Virus record (IMG/VR): IMGVR_UViG_3300044645_001462
Coordinates: 1-31,245 of that record
Source: a virus
Direction: 5' to 3' (one strand)
Length of the DNA: 31,245 bases
Both the position numbers and the translations under genes were made by a program. The notes beneath the pieces are model-generated. The model saw only the letters and a list, made by a program, of their open reading frames with translations, ran no database searches and was not told the origin of the DNA. This document shows, one piece after another, positions 7,261 through 13,555 of the stretch; the first letter of the stretch is position 1; every line of letters starts with the position of its first letter.

Positions 7261-7893
7261 TCAGCGGAATACAGCAATACAGCACTCAACAACATCAGTC
7301 CGCCCCGATCCCCCAGAGTTAACGTAGCCGTTGTAGACCAAAACTTGGTTAGTTAGGTGCGGATAAACCATCATTGATTGGTCAAAGAACAGGACGTTCG
7401 GGGGAGTGCCATTGTCGTACTGGTAGCTTCCGATAGCTGCGTAATTTGTGTCGGGCATTGCTGTGCTTAGATTGACGGTGTAGTCGCCCACACCATTATC
7501 TGTAATGCTGCTGACGTTGCCGCTACCCCGGATAGCCACCGTGCCGGTGCCGTTAAAGTTCACCCAAGCTCGGCAGCCGTAAGCCGTGGCGACAGAGCCG
7601 TAGCCGGAATTGAACTGAAGGTTGCCGCTGGCGTCGAACTCACCAACCTGCGCGCCACCTTCAGCAAAGCCTATGCGATCCGCGCCGGGGAAGTAGATGC
7701 CAGTGTTGGTATCGCCGGTCGTCGTGATAGACGGGGCAGAAGCAGAACCAGCACCAAACTGGACTGTAGAGCCACCAGCGTCCGTGACGAGAGTTCCGGT
7801 CACGGCAGGGATTGTCGCGGTAAAAGTGCTGGCGGTGACGGGCACATCCAGCGTGACGGAGCCGCCACCGGAGCTATTTATCTTCACGGGCAT
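7261..7893 (-). CDS. Short tail fibre-like protein
   Basis: The 210-residue protein has a beta-rich N-terminus (VTLDVPVTASTFTATIPAVTG). A segment NTGIYFPGADRIGFAEGG is shared with the S74 fibre encoded downstream, followed by DASGNLQFNSG. The C-terminal half contains RAWVNFNGTGTVAIRGSGN and ends with a Cys-Cys-containing strand. The AWVNF-GTG.VAIR motif is common in receptor-binding ends of fibre proteins. The shared N-terminal block suggests that the two proteins attach to the same tail part or arose from a common module. It is the first gene of the fibre operon and follows a candidate promoter at about 7970-7998. Confidence 0.75.
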   Translation of the reverse strand: MPVKINSSGGGSVTLDVPVTASTFTATIPAVTGTLVTDAGGSTVQFGAGSASAPSITTTGDTNTGIYFPGADRIGFAEGGAQVGEFDASGNLQFNSGYGSVATAYGCRAWVNFNGTGTVAIRGSGNVSSITDNGVGDYTVNLSTAMPDTNYAAIGSYQYDNGTPPNVLFFDQSMMVYPHLTNQVLVYNGYVNSGGSGRTDVVECCIAVFR

Positions 7894-7969
7894 CTAAGTT
7901 AGTCTTTCCAGCCGCTGCCCGGCCGAAGAATCTGGGAAGCCATTTCAACCTATCCTAGATCAGCGGAAA

Positions 7970-7998
7970 AGTATAACATACGCGGGCAAAGTATTCCA
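7970..7998 (-). promoter_or_regulatory. Candidate promoter of the tail-fibre operon
   Basis: Reading leftward, an extended -10 (TG-T-TATACT, 7978-7970) is preceded 17 bases earlier by a weak -35, TGGAAT (7998-7993). The 118-base gap between the 93-residue gene and the first fibre gene is the only break in this part of the arm. A GACCA/TGGTC hairpin overlaps the upstream stop codon. Confidence 0.35.
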
Positions 7999-8011
7999 GT
8001 GGAAGACCAGC

Positions 8012-8293
8012 TTAGTGGTCATCGACCTCTTCGCCTTCCTCATCCGCCGGGCCAGAGCCGTCACCCCAGAGCAACTCATAAACAGCATCCGACATCCCCT
8101 TGGCCAGACACACCGAGAACGGTATAGTCGTCGCCCTGACGTCTCCGTTCTCCTCCCACACAATCATAACCGCACTGGGAGACCGCGCCATCACCTTAGA
8201 AATAGCCTGTGCCACCTTCTTATCGAGGGCAGCCATCTCAGCAAATTCTTCGATAGCGTCCATAACTTCCTTATTGGACGCGGCCGGAGGCAT
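8012..8293 (-). CDS. Unknown small protein, 93 residues
   Basis: I do not recognise this protein. Residues 1-40 look helical (NKEVMDAIEEFAEMAALDKKVAQAI), and 41-75 look like beta strands and a helix (AVMIVWEENGDVRATTIPFS). The last 17 residues are acidic (GPADEEGEEVDD). There is no membrane segment or catalytic motif. Its ATG shares a base with the stop of the preceding 68-residue gene, so the two are coupled. Both end with acidic tails, which hints that they may act together. Confidence 0.7.
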   Translation of the reverse strand: MPPAASNKEVMDAIEEFAEMAALDKKVAQAISKVMARSPSAVMIVWEENGDVRATTIPFSVCLAKGMSDAVYELLWGDGSGPADEEGEEVDDH

Positions 8294-8499
8294 TACTGCT
8301 GCTCCATCCCGCCAAACAGATCGTCAACGTCGTCGTCGACCTCTTCAGCCTCCTGAATCTCCTCGATCAGGTCCTCGACCATGTCCTTGGCCTGCTCCGG
8401 GTCCTCGATCTCGAACTCTTCAAGGTAATTCGGGTCCGTCTCCGGCGCACTCACCGAGAAGAAGAACACCCCGCCCTTATATTCCACGCTAAACTGCAT
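8293..8499 (-). CDS. Unknown small acidic protein, 68 residues
   Basis: The protein starts with short beta strands (MQFSVEYKGGVFFFSVSAPE). It is then strongly acidic, with helix-forming residues from 28 on (DPEQAKDMVEDLIEEIQEAEE) and a DDDVDDLF end. No family is recognised. Acidic phage proteins of this size can mimic DNA or bind basic partners, but nothing here proves that. It is the first gene after the inverted repeat and candidate promoter at 8520-8561, with a GAGGGCAGGATC leader before the ATG. Confidence 0.7.
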   Translation of the reverse strand: MQFSVEYKGGVFFFSVSAPETDPNYLEEFEIEDPEQAKDMVEDLIEEIQEAEEVDDDVDDLFGGMEQQ

Positions 8500-8510
8500 G
8501 ATCCTGCCCT

Positions 8511-8551
8511 CAAAAGGTAGAAGCCGATAGGAATACTACCCTACCGGCTTC
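8511..8551 (-). terminator. Hairpin after the reductase/DUF1289 genes; terminator or operator
   Basis: A 12-base-pair stem (8520-8531 with 8540-8551, one G-U pair) encloses an 8-base loop and is followed leftward by TACCTTTTG. It lies seven bases past the DUF1289 stop, the usual place for a terminator, though the T run is short. The same inverted repeat covers the -10 of a candidate promoter, so it could also be an operator. Confidence 0.55.
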
Positions 8552-8561
8552 CAGAAGTCAA
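8533..8561 (-). promoter_or_regulatory. Candidate promoter for the two small acidic proteins
   Basis: Leftward TTGACT (8561-8556) and TAGTAT (8538-8533) are separated by 17 bases. Transcription would begin near 8526, about 27 bases before the 68-residue gene. The -10 lies in the loop of the 12-base-pair inverted repeat at 8520-8551. Confidence 0.45.
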
Positions 8562-8773
8562 GACTTGAAGGCCCTCAGAGGCAGCAGCGCCATGACGGCC
8601 CGCCGTTCCTCATCAGTAAATCCGCGCCAACCCGCCAACTCCTCAAGAGTACGATGGCAGGAGGCACAGCAAGCAGGCTCAACAGCCCGATTAACACTAC
8701 ACTTTCCATTACACGGGCTCTCCACCTTAGCGGATGGGGCAGGCGCCGGTCGCACACTCGCTCCCGGTGTCAA
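8558..8773 (-). CDS. DUF1289 family protein
   Basis: The protein has the DUF1289 pattern: SPCNGKC, then CASCHRTLEELAGW and FTDEERRAVMALLP. The family is small, common in proteobacteria, and has four conserved cysteines thought to bind a metal or Fe-S cluster; its function is unknown. The longest reading begins at a TTG inside the reductase gene. A GTG at 8755 or one shortly before SPCNGKC is just as possible, and these would give a 50-65 residue protein closer to the family's usual size. It overlaps the reductase end by up to 47 bases. The reductase also depends on cysteine chemistry, so a functional link is possible but unproven. Confidence 0.75.
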   Translation of the reverse strand: MTPGASVRPAPAPSAKVESPCNGKCSVNRAVEPACCASCHRTLEELAGWRGFTDEERRAVMALLPLRAFKS

Positions 8774-10754
8774 TTTCGAACTCCTGCTCGTCCTTATCGC
8801 CCACTTCCACCCCCTGCTGACCGCCTTCCAGCGGCTTCAAGGTGCCTGCATAGGCCCGGAACGTCGCCTCATCCACCACTTCCTGCGGCAAATACAGGTA
8901 GCCGAGGTCCTTGGCAGTCTTAGTCGGGTCAGTCCGGTACAGGAAGCTCACACCAACGTAGTGATCCCAGTTCTTATGCAGCCATTCCGCCGCCGCACCC
9001 GCCTCTTCAGGGCTGTAGCTGATGGTGACCGAGCAATTATGGTCAACATAGTGGTCCATCAGCAGCTTATAGCGGTCCAACTGCACCGTTGCCGGCTCCA
9101 GATTGACGAACTTCCCATCAACCTCGTCGAACTTGACGTTCTCATAGGCCACGGGGAAGGTCACCAACACCGCATCCGGGCTGGACGGGTCCTGAAACAC
9201 CCGATAGTTCGCCGCAATCAGCTTCTCAACATACGGATCGTGCTTGCTGAACCGCACATTGTTGAAAATGAACTTGCCCAGCGGCTTATGCACACCCTCA
9301 GTCGTGTCCATAATCTTGCTCAGGGTGCCCGACGGCTTGACCGTCGTGACAGCCTTCGGCCGGGGCAGCCCCAACTCGTCGGCCATCTTGTACGCCGCCG
9401 TCTTCGCAACCAGCTTCAGCGTCTGCCAAGCCTTCGGATCGTCAGCAAACTCCCACTCAGCAACGCCCGTAATGCCCACGCCGCACAGCCGGAGGAACTC
9501 GTTGTTCTCATGCCACGCACGCTGAAGCACACCGTCCACCAGATTCACACAGGTCTGGCGGTAATTAGCACGGGCCAGCAGTTCAGCCGTGCGCCACAGG
9601 CGATTCACAGCCACCCCATTGTAGTGGCTCAGGTTGATTTCAACCAGATTACAGAAGCCCTTGTTGGGCAGCAGGATTTCGGCGCAGGGATTCACGCCCG
9701 AAATCCACGGGGCGCGACGCTTACCTTCCACCATATTAATGAAGCCAGGCTCCGAGCCACCGGCTTCCTGCATCAGATCGAACAGTTCCGTGATGTCGCC
9801 CTGCGTGGGACGCGACTTGAACATCACCGAGTTGTTGGACTGCTGCCGGTGGAAGTTGTTATGAACCCAGAAGTCCTTCTTCGCCTTGGCGAACTCCACC
9901 CACTCCGGGTCGCCATGCGGAACCAGTGCAATCTCAGCCGAACGGCGGCTAGAAAGCGTGGTGCCAAGGTGGTTGAGCAGATCGAGGATGTCGATGCGGC
10001 TCAGAAGCTGGCCCGCCCGCTTGTTGAGAACTTCCGCAATCCGCTCCATCGCGGGCGCGAAAGTCTCGTCGCCGCTCGAAATCCAGCCATACCCACGCAG
10101 GCGCTGACCAGCCGGACGAATCTGCGTGAAGTCAAGACGAAGCACATCCGCCTTCCGCTTACCCGCCAGCACCTTACCAACCGACTTCGCCCACGCCTCG
10201 GCGCTGTCACCCACACTAATAGTCCAGACGGTCTTGCCGTTTTCCTGCGTGTAGGTCTCGACGTTGGTCTCGCGGCCCTTCTTCTGCTCCAGCAGGTGAC
10301 GTTCGCTGCGCACCAACTGAATGTCCATCGGCGTCGTGAACCCGTTCAGCGTCCCAACGACCGGCTCGAAGCCGACGCCACAACCCTGCAACAGCAGCCA
10401 GAACGCATCCACCACATCATGCACGGTCTCGATCTTCGTGAACGCGCAGTTGAACATGCTGGCCTCACGGCGCTTTGCAACTTCCGTGCCACCAAGCCAC
10501 AGCGTCCGCCCGCTCACCGACCCAGCCCGGGTCAGCAGCACCTCACGCAGTTCCTCAAGCTCGTCTTCCTGCATGATATCCAGCGGCTTATCGCCCAGAG
10601 CCCGCTGCCACAGCCAACGCTGATGGCTAATCACCCGACCAACAATATCGTCCCACGACTCAAAGCCACCACCCTCGGTCGGGCGGGCATAGGTACGACG
10701 AATGATAGTGGCAGCGCGCGCGGACGGCATGCGCGGCTCTTCGAAGTTACGCAT
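8727..10754 (-). CDS. nrdJ: Adenosylcobalamin-dependent ribonucleoside-triphosphate reductase (class II)
   Basis: The 675-residue enzyme would convert ribonucleoside triphosphates to dNTPs in the host cytoplasm. It matches the monomeric Lactobacillus type. MFNCAF holds Cys103 (one of the reducible pair), and NPCAEILL holds the radical Cys357 and Glu359. FCNL holds Cys368, 11 residues after the radical cysteine. The C-terminal CATGAC carries the swinging thiol pair Cys667/Cys672. These spacings agree with C119, C408, E410, C419, C731 and C736 of the known enzyme. The length is slightly below the usual 730-740. The ATG at 10754 was chosen because AGGAG lies six bases upstream. It follows thyX by 54 bases and depends on host vitamin B12. 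Confidence 0.93.
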   Translation of the reverse strand: MRNFEEPRMPSARAATIIRRTYARPTEGGGFESWDDIVGRVISHQRWLWQRALGDKPLDIMQEDELEELREVLLTRAGSVSGRTLWLGGTEVAKRREASMFNCAFTKIETVHDVVDAFWLLLQGCGVGFEPVVGTLNGFTTPMDIQLVRSERHLLEQKKGRETNVETYTQENGKTVWTISVGDSAEAWAKSVGKVLAGKRKADVLRLDFTQIRPAGQRLRGYGWISSGDETFAPAMERIAEVLNKRAGQLLSRIDILDLLNHLGTTLSSRRSAEIALVPHGDPEWVEFAKAKKDFWVHNNFHRQQSNNSVMFKSRPTQGDITELFDLMQEAGGSEPGFINMVEGKRRAPWISGVNPCAEILLPNKGFCNLVEINLSHYNGVAVNRLWRTAELLARANYRQTCVNLVDGVLQRAWHENNEFLRLCGVGITGVAEWEFADDPKAWQTLKLVAKTAAYKMADELGLPRPKAVTTVKPSGTLSKIMDTTEGVHKPLGKFIFNNVRFSKHDPYVEKLIAANYRVFQDPSSPDAVLVTFPVAYENVKFDEVDGKFVNLEPATVQLDRYKLLMDHYVDHNCSVTISYSPEEAGAAAEWLHKNWDHYVGVSFLYRTDPTKTAKDLGYLYLPQEVVDEATFRAYAGTLKPLEGGQQGVEVGDKDEQEFEIDTGSECATGACPIR

Positions 10755-10808
10755 CAACAACTCCTATATCAGGTGAACAACCACTATACCAAAAACCAGC
10801 CCACTTTA

Positions 10809-11447
10809 CTACCGCGCTGCGGTCAGGGCTGCCCACGAAAACGGGAAAAGCTCTGCCATCTTAGGCCCAATCTTCTCCACAACCTCGCGGGTCTCACGCT
10901 GCGCATCAGGCTTGACCCGAAGGCCCCACACCCGCGCCCAGCCCAACAGACTACCAGTCCAGTGCCACTCAGTATACATGTTCTGCGGCAAAATCATCCG
11001 CGCCTGTTCCGCGCAGCAGCCTTCCGCAACCATGCGCTTGTAATCCCATACCAGCGACCGGGCCGCAATATCCACCCGCTCCGTAACACCGTACTTATCC
11101 TGCCACTGATCGTCCGTGCTACCCTGCTTGATATCCTCAGAGCCCCGGCGCCACTCCTTCGGCCAGTACAGTTCCGGCGTATCCTTGACGTACCGGCGGC
11201 TGATCTCGCTCCACACGAAACCAACCTGATGCTTCGCCAACTGGCGAGCCACAAAGATAGGCGCCTTGAAGTGGAAGCTCACATGCGGATGCGCGAACGG
11301 CAACTCATGCTTATGCCGCGCCAGATAGCTCAGAAGCCGGCCATCCTTCTCAGGCCGGAACTCCTGCACCCGCTTCCCAAACGACACGCGGGCCGCGTTG
11401 ACAACCGTCAGGTCGTCCCCGTAGTGGCCCAGATAGGTCACATCCAC
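10809..11447 (-). CDS. thyX: Flavin-dependent thymidylate synthase
   Basis: The 212-residue ThyX methylates dUMP to dTMP using methylene-tetrahydrofolate, FAD and NADPH. The ThyX motif appears in a variant form, KHQVGFVWSEISRRY at 72-86. The usual RHR is KHQ and the usual Asn before Glu is Ser, while the S..SRRY end is kept. The second signature is RMILPQNMYTEWHWTGSL. The start is a GTG with GAGGAG eight bases upstream; no in-frame ATG fits. It is the first gene of the left arm, followed by nrdJ. Two promoters and a structured segment lie upstream. With dUTPase in the right arm it supports a phage-controlled dTTP supply. Confidence 0.93.
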   Translation of the reverse strand: MDVTYLGHYGDDLTVVNAARVSFGKRVQEFRPEKDGRLLSYLARHKHELPFAHPHVSFHFKAPIFVARQLAKHQVGFVWSEISRRYVKDTPELYWPKEWRRGSEDIKQGSTDDQWQDKYGVTERVDIAARSLVWDYKRMVAEGCCAEQARMILPQNMYTEWHWTGSLLGWARVWGLRVKPDAQRETREVVEKIGPKMAELFPFSWAALTAAR

Positions 11448-11476
11448 CGATAGCTCTCCTCGTTGATGGGAGGCGC

Positions 11477-11505
11477 AATTTAATGCTAGACTCTCAGCTT
11501 GTCAA
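11477..11505 (-). promoter_or_regulatory. Promoter proximal to thyX
   Basis: Leftward TTGACA (11505-11500), 17 bases, then TAAATT (11482-11477). The -35 is perfect and the -10 matches four of six. Transcription would start about 11470, just upstream of the GAGGAG and GTG start of thyX. This promoter lies downstream of the structured RNA segment, so its transcript would lack it. Confidence 0.6.
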
Positions 11506-11532
11506 GGAAGGGGAGGTCCTCACGAATTGGAC

Positions 11533-11690
11533 TTCCGGCGTACTGGCATCTCGACGGCCGGGCATTCCCAGCCGTATCCAGATCGCAGACGGGGCTACTG
11601 TCCCAGCAGGCAGGACAACCCCGAAAAAGGTGGGCGGGCCCCCTACAGTTTAGTGGATGACCCGCCCTTGAAGCGGGGTTTCCCCCGCCT
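11533..11690 (-). ncRNA. Structured RNA segment: leader or small RNA upstream of thyX-nrdJ
   Basis: Four GC-rich hairpins lie in a row: 11554-11575 (ACGGC/GCCGT with inner GGG/CCC), 11590-11623 (CGGGG/CCCCG with inner GTCC/GGAC), 11632-11667 (GGGCGGG/CCCGCCC) and 11673-11688 (GCGGGG/CCCCGC). CTGG/CCAG flanks the first, and ACTGT/ACAGT could pair between the second and third. None is followed by a T run, so they are not simple terminators. The strong minus-strand promoter at 11761-11789 would transcribe the segment toward thyX, starting near 11754. No convincing protein is encoded here. I compared it with cobalamin riboswitches because nrdJ needs adenosylcobalamin, but saw no canonical B12 box. 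The class stays open. Confidence 0.5.
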
Positions 11691-11760
11691 AGCCACACAA
11701 CAAGGAGACACTTGCTTAGTTCTAGTACGCCAGCCCGATGCGACTCTGCTGACAAGAAGC

Positions 11761-11789
11761 AATATAGTACACCCGCACCCATTTGTCAA
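11761..11789 (-). promoter_or_regulatory. Distal promoter of the left arm
   Basis: Leftward TTGACA (11789-11784), a 17-base spacer and TATATT (11766-11761). This is one of the best sigma-70-like matches in the window. Transcription from about 11754 would pass through the hairpin segment before reaching thyX, giving a leader of about 300 bases or a separate small RNA. Confidence 0.6.
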
Positions 11790-11825
11790 GCGTCGCTACG
11801 CGAGGGACCCGCCGGGCCCTCCCAC

Positions 11826-11854
11826 TTGATTTCCCCCTTGACCTATGCTATATA
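11826..11854 (+). promoter_or_regulatory. Candidate rightward promoter at the hub edge
   Basis: TTGATT (11826-11831), 17 bases, TATATA (11849-11854). Transcription would start near 11861 and run into the first GTGAG element. No gene begins for another 470 bases, so a regulatory or replication-related transcript is possible. It diverges from the promoter at 11761-11789. Confidence 0.35.
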
Positions 11855-11889
11855 GGACTCTACCCTGCCGAAATGCACCCTTTTGCCAG

Positions 11890-12157
11890 AGTAGGTGAGA
11901 AGCCCCGCGCAGTGAGAAAGTCCAAAAGCCTTCCTCCCTCCCGGCGCCCAGCTAAGTCATTGAAATCATTGGCAAAGTGAGAAGGTGAGCGAGTGAGCGC
12001 GTTTTCCCAACCTTTTCTATATAATACTCTTTCTTCTTCTCTCATAAAAAGGGTACGCTCACCATTCTCACTTCCTCACCTTCAGGGCTTACGCCCTTGA
12101 TATACAACGCTTTTTACGGTGAGAATCCCCGGTGAGCGTTACGCTCCCGTAACTCAC
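11890..12157. promoter_or_regulatory. GTGAG/CTCAC element, hub copy A
   Basis: Three GTGAG motifs at 11977, 11985 and 11993 are exactly eight bases apart. After a 60-base AT-rich core holding CCAACCTTTTCTATATAA come CTCAC motifs at 12058, 12067 and 12075, spaced nine and eight. GTGAG motifs follow at 12119 (in GGTGAGAATCC) and 12132, and CTCAC at 12153. Two more GTGAG lie near 11894 and 11910. A hairpin (AGGGC-TTAC-GCCCT) sits near 12083-12096. Copy B repeats this layout. No normal promoter fits the core and no gene lies here. It is a candidate replication origin or multi-site operator. Confidence 0.55.
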
Positions 12158-12166
12158 CTGGCCCCC

Positions 12167-12295
12167 GTTGGACGGCGACCGGCGTTGCGCGGCGTTGCGC
12201 GCGGTGACATTTGCCCCCGTCGAAAGTCTGCGTCTGGGTACGGGATCGTTACGAATGCGGAATAAATTATGTGCTTGACGTTGGACGGCGACCGG
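12167..12295 (+). repeat. 16-base direct repeat overlapping a promoter, plus tandem 10-mers
   Basis: GTTGGACGGCGACCGG occurs at 12167-12182 and again at 12280-12295, where it fills most of the spacer of the promoter at 12275-12303. Directly after the first copy, GGCGTTGCGC is repeated in tandem (12181-12200). The arrangement suggests an upstream auxiliary operator and a promoter-overlapping operator for one regulator. Confidence 0.5.
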
Positions 12296-12303
12296 GCTAG
12301 AGT
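12275..12303 (+). promoter_or_regulatory. Rightward promoter for two small hub genes
   Basis: TTGACG (12275-12280), 17 bases, TAGAGT (12298-12303), with an AT-rich AATAAATTAT upstream that could act as an UP element. It closely resembles the promoter at 14403-14431: both read GCTTGAC(A/G) and end CCGGGCTAG(A/G)GT. Transcription would begin near 12310, just before the TAGGAGG of the first gene. Confidence 0.6.
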
Positions 12304-12328
12304 GGCAGCGTTGCATAGGAGGTTGCGT

Positions 12329-12538
12329 ATGTTGAAGTGGTTCAAGCCGGAGTACCGGATCATACGGAATAGGTTCGGGTCTTTTGAAGCGCAGTCCCGG
12401 CGCTGGTGGTGGCCCTTTTGGACTCATGTTCCTGGGACGCGCACTCGGTCTGCGGTAGAGACGGAGGTCAGTCTGACTGTGTGCCTGGAAATTAAGAGGG
12501 GCCACGAAGAGGAAATTCAGTACCTGGGGCGCCTGTGA
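12329..12538 (+). CDS. Unknown small basic protein, 69 residues
   Basis: The protein starts MLKWFKPEYRIIRNRFGSFE, has a Trp-rich SRRWWWPFWTHVPGTRTRS segment, and ends with beta-strand-like VSLTVCLEIKRGHEEEIQYL. I do not recognise a family. The ATG at 12329 is chosen because TAGGAGG precedes it at good distance and a promoter lies about 50 bases upstream. A longer in-frame reading would start inside the promoter. The WWWPFW stretch could touch a membrane but is too short to span it. The stop overlaps the next ATG as TGATG. Confidence 0.7.
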   Translation: MLKWFKPEYRIIRNRFGSFEAQSRRWWWPFWTHVPGTRTRSAVETEVSLTVCLEIKRGHEEEIQYLGRL

Positions 12539-12708
12539 TGGCGATTCCGTTGAGGGTGGTGCAGTATTATAGGCTTGATGAGCAGGGCGAGAGGGAGTAT
12601 GTGGGGTATAAGTTGCAGGTAACGACGGCGCATGGGTGGGCGGATGTGCCCATTGTTAATGTGGAGCAGGGAAAGGAGCCTGAGTCGGGGATTATGGCAA
12701 AAGTGTGA
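12538..12708 (+). CDS. Unknown small protein, 56 residues
   Basis: The protein begins MAIPLRVVQYYRLDEQGERE and continues with VGYKLQVTTAHGWADVPIVN, suggesting a small beta sheet. The ending is short and acidic (EQGKEPES). Its ATG lies in a TGATG overlap with the upstream 69-residue gene, so translation is coupled. No family was recognised. The two-gene unit is followed by a long non-coding stretch with a hairpin at 12932-12955 that may also end this transcript. Confidence 0.7.
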   Translation: MAIPLRVVQYYRLDEQGEREYVGYKLQVTTAHGWADVPIVNVEQGKEPESGIMAKV

Positions 12709-13036
12709 CAAAGTCTAAAAAATTGCGCGACTGTGGTAGGGGTATCCTGACAAAAAACACAGCCGGCTAGAATTTTCCAGCCCCCACTGGGCCTACCCTT
12801 CGCGCTGGGAAAAAATGCCTAGGACGGGAGTCTGGTTCGGGGCCGGAACGGCGCTGGCCGGAGCAGGGCTGTTGCGGGGCCGGAAGGAATAAATGCCTGG
12901 GAAAACATTCCTAGCAGGGGGCAGCAAAAAACCCCTAGGCCGGTTGACCTAGGGGCCTTTCGTTCTGGGGCCGACCCGTTGCGTCCGGGGCCGGGGTGGA
13001 AAGGGGCCGGGCCGTACTGGCCTAGCCCCTAGCCTA
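12709..13036. other. Intergenic stretch between converging hub genes
   Basis: These 328 bases lie between the end of a plus-strand gene and the end of a minus-strand gene. They hold the terminator at 12926-12955 and an imperfect inverted repeat (TTTTCCAGC near 12773 with GCTGGGAAAA near 12805). Short repeats of CCTAGG and ATGCCTGG/ATGCCTAGG also occur. I see no gene, promoter or RNA family. Confidence 0.5.
12926..12955 (-). terminator. Rho-independent terminator of the Ala/Pro/Lys-rich protein gene
   Basis: CCCCTAGG (12932-12939) and CCTAGGGG (12948-12955) form an eight-base-pair stem with an eight-base loop. Read leftward it is followed at once by six T (12931-12926). It lies about 80 bases past the stop at 13037. 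Rightward it is followed only by CCTTTCGTT, so it may work weakly for the plus-strand genes as well. Confidence 0.75.
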
Positions 13037-13555
13037 TCAGGCAGCGCGCTTTCCCTTCCGCGTGATCGTGACACCGTGCGCCGCGCTCAGTCGGGCCGCC
13101 ACGCTAAACGGGCCGGGGGCCGTCTTAGCCTTGGGCGCCACGGGGGCCGCCTTCACAACGGGGGCCGGGGGCGCCTTAGCCTTGGGGGCCGGAGGAGCCG
13201 GGGGCGCCTTGGGGGCCTTGGGGGCCGCCTTAGATGCGGCAATCATGCGCGCCACCATCTTTTGCATCCCGGGCCATGCCGCCAATGCATCAAGCGTGCC
13301 GGCGCCGCTCAGAATGGCCAGCGCCCAAGCCTCGGCATTGGCCACTTCGCTATCGTCCTCGACGTTGCCGGCTTCAAACGCGGCGGCATCACAGGAAAGC
13401 ACCCCCCGCAGGATGCCGCGCACGTTCAACGCCTTTGGCAAATCGCCCCGTCCGCCGGCCGCCTTGAATGCCTCGACGATAACGGCGCGGATCGTCGCAA
13501 CGCCTTCCGCCGGAACCATGAAGTCGGCCCAATCCTTCACGTCATTGCGTGCCAT
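13037..13555 (-). CDS. Protein with Ala/Pro/Lys-rich tail, possibly DNA-binding
   Basis: The 172-residue protein has an ordered N-terminal domain of about 100 residues (MARNDVKDWADFMVPAEGVA..., then LNVRGILRGVLSCDAAAFE and AWALAILSGAGTLDALAAW). A tail of about 65 residues follows, made almost only of Ala, Pro and Lys and ending ITRKGKRAA. The tail resembles bacterial and phage histone H1-like tails, which bind DNA without sequence preference. The ATG at 13555 has AGAGGA upstream; a longer reading to 13651 has no better site. It is alone on this strand in the hub, between the two GTGAG elements, with its own terminator. A DNA-organising or regulatory role is inference. Confidence 0.65.
   Translation of the reverse strand: MARNDVKDWADFMVPAEGVATIRAVIVEAFKAAGGRGDLPKALNVRGILRGVLSCDAAAFEAGNVEDDSEVANAEAWALAILSGAGTLDALAAWPGMQKMVARMIAASKAAPKAPKAPPAPPAPKAKAPPAPVVKAAPVAPKAKTAPGPFSVAARLSAAHGVTITRKGKRAA

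Noticed and set aside
7899-7943. A 14-codon minus-strand frame (MASQILRPGSGWKD) before the 210-residue fibre gene
   Set aside because: It is too short to judge; it could be a leader peptide, but there is no clear ribosome binding site or conservation evidence.
8565-11453. Very long plus-strand open frame opposite nrdJ and thyX
   Set aside because: It mirrors the high-GC codon pattern of two enzymes with complete active sites on the other strand, and has no recognisable domains.
11520-11770. Cobalamin riboswitch on the minus strand ahead of the B12-dependent reductase
   Set aside because: A short stretch (GCCAGTACGCCGGAAGTC) recalls part of the cobalamin riboswitch core, but the GGTG and B12-box segments are not found in order. 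Reported only as an unknown structured RNA.
11486-11829. Open frames of about 100 codons on both strands upstream of thyX
   Set aside because: They overlap promoters and stable hairpins, lack ribosome binding sites and show unlikely composition.
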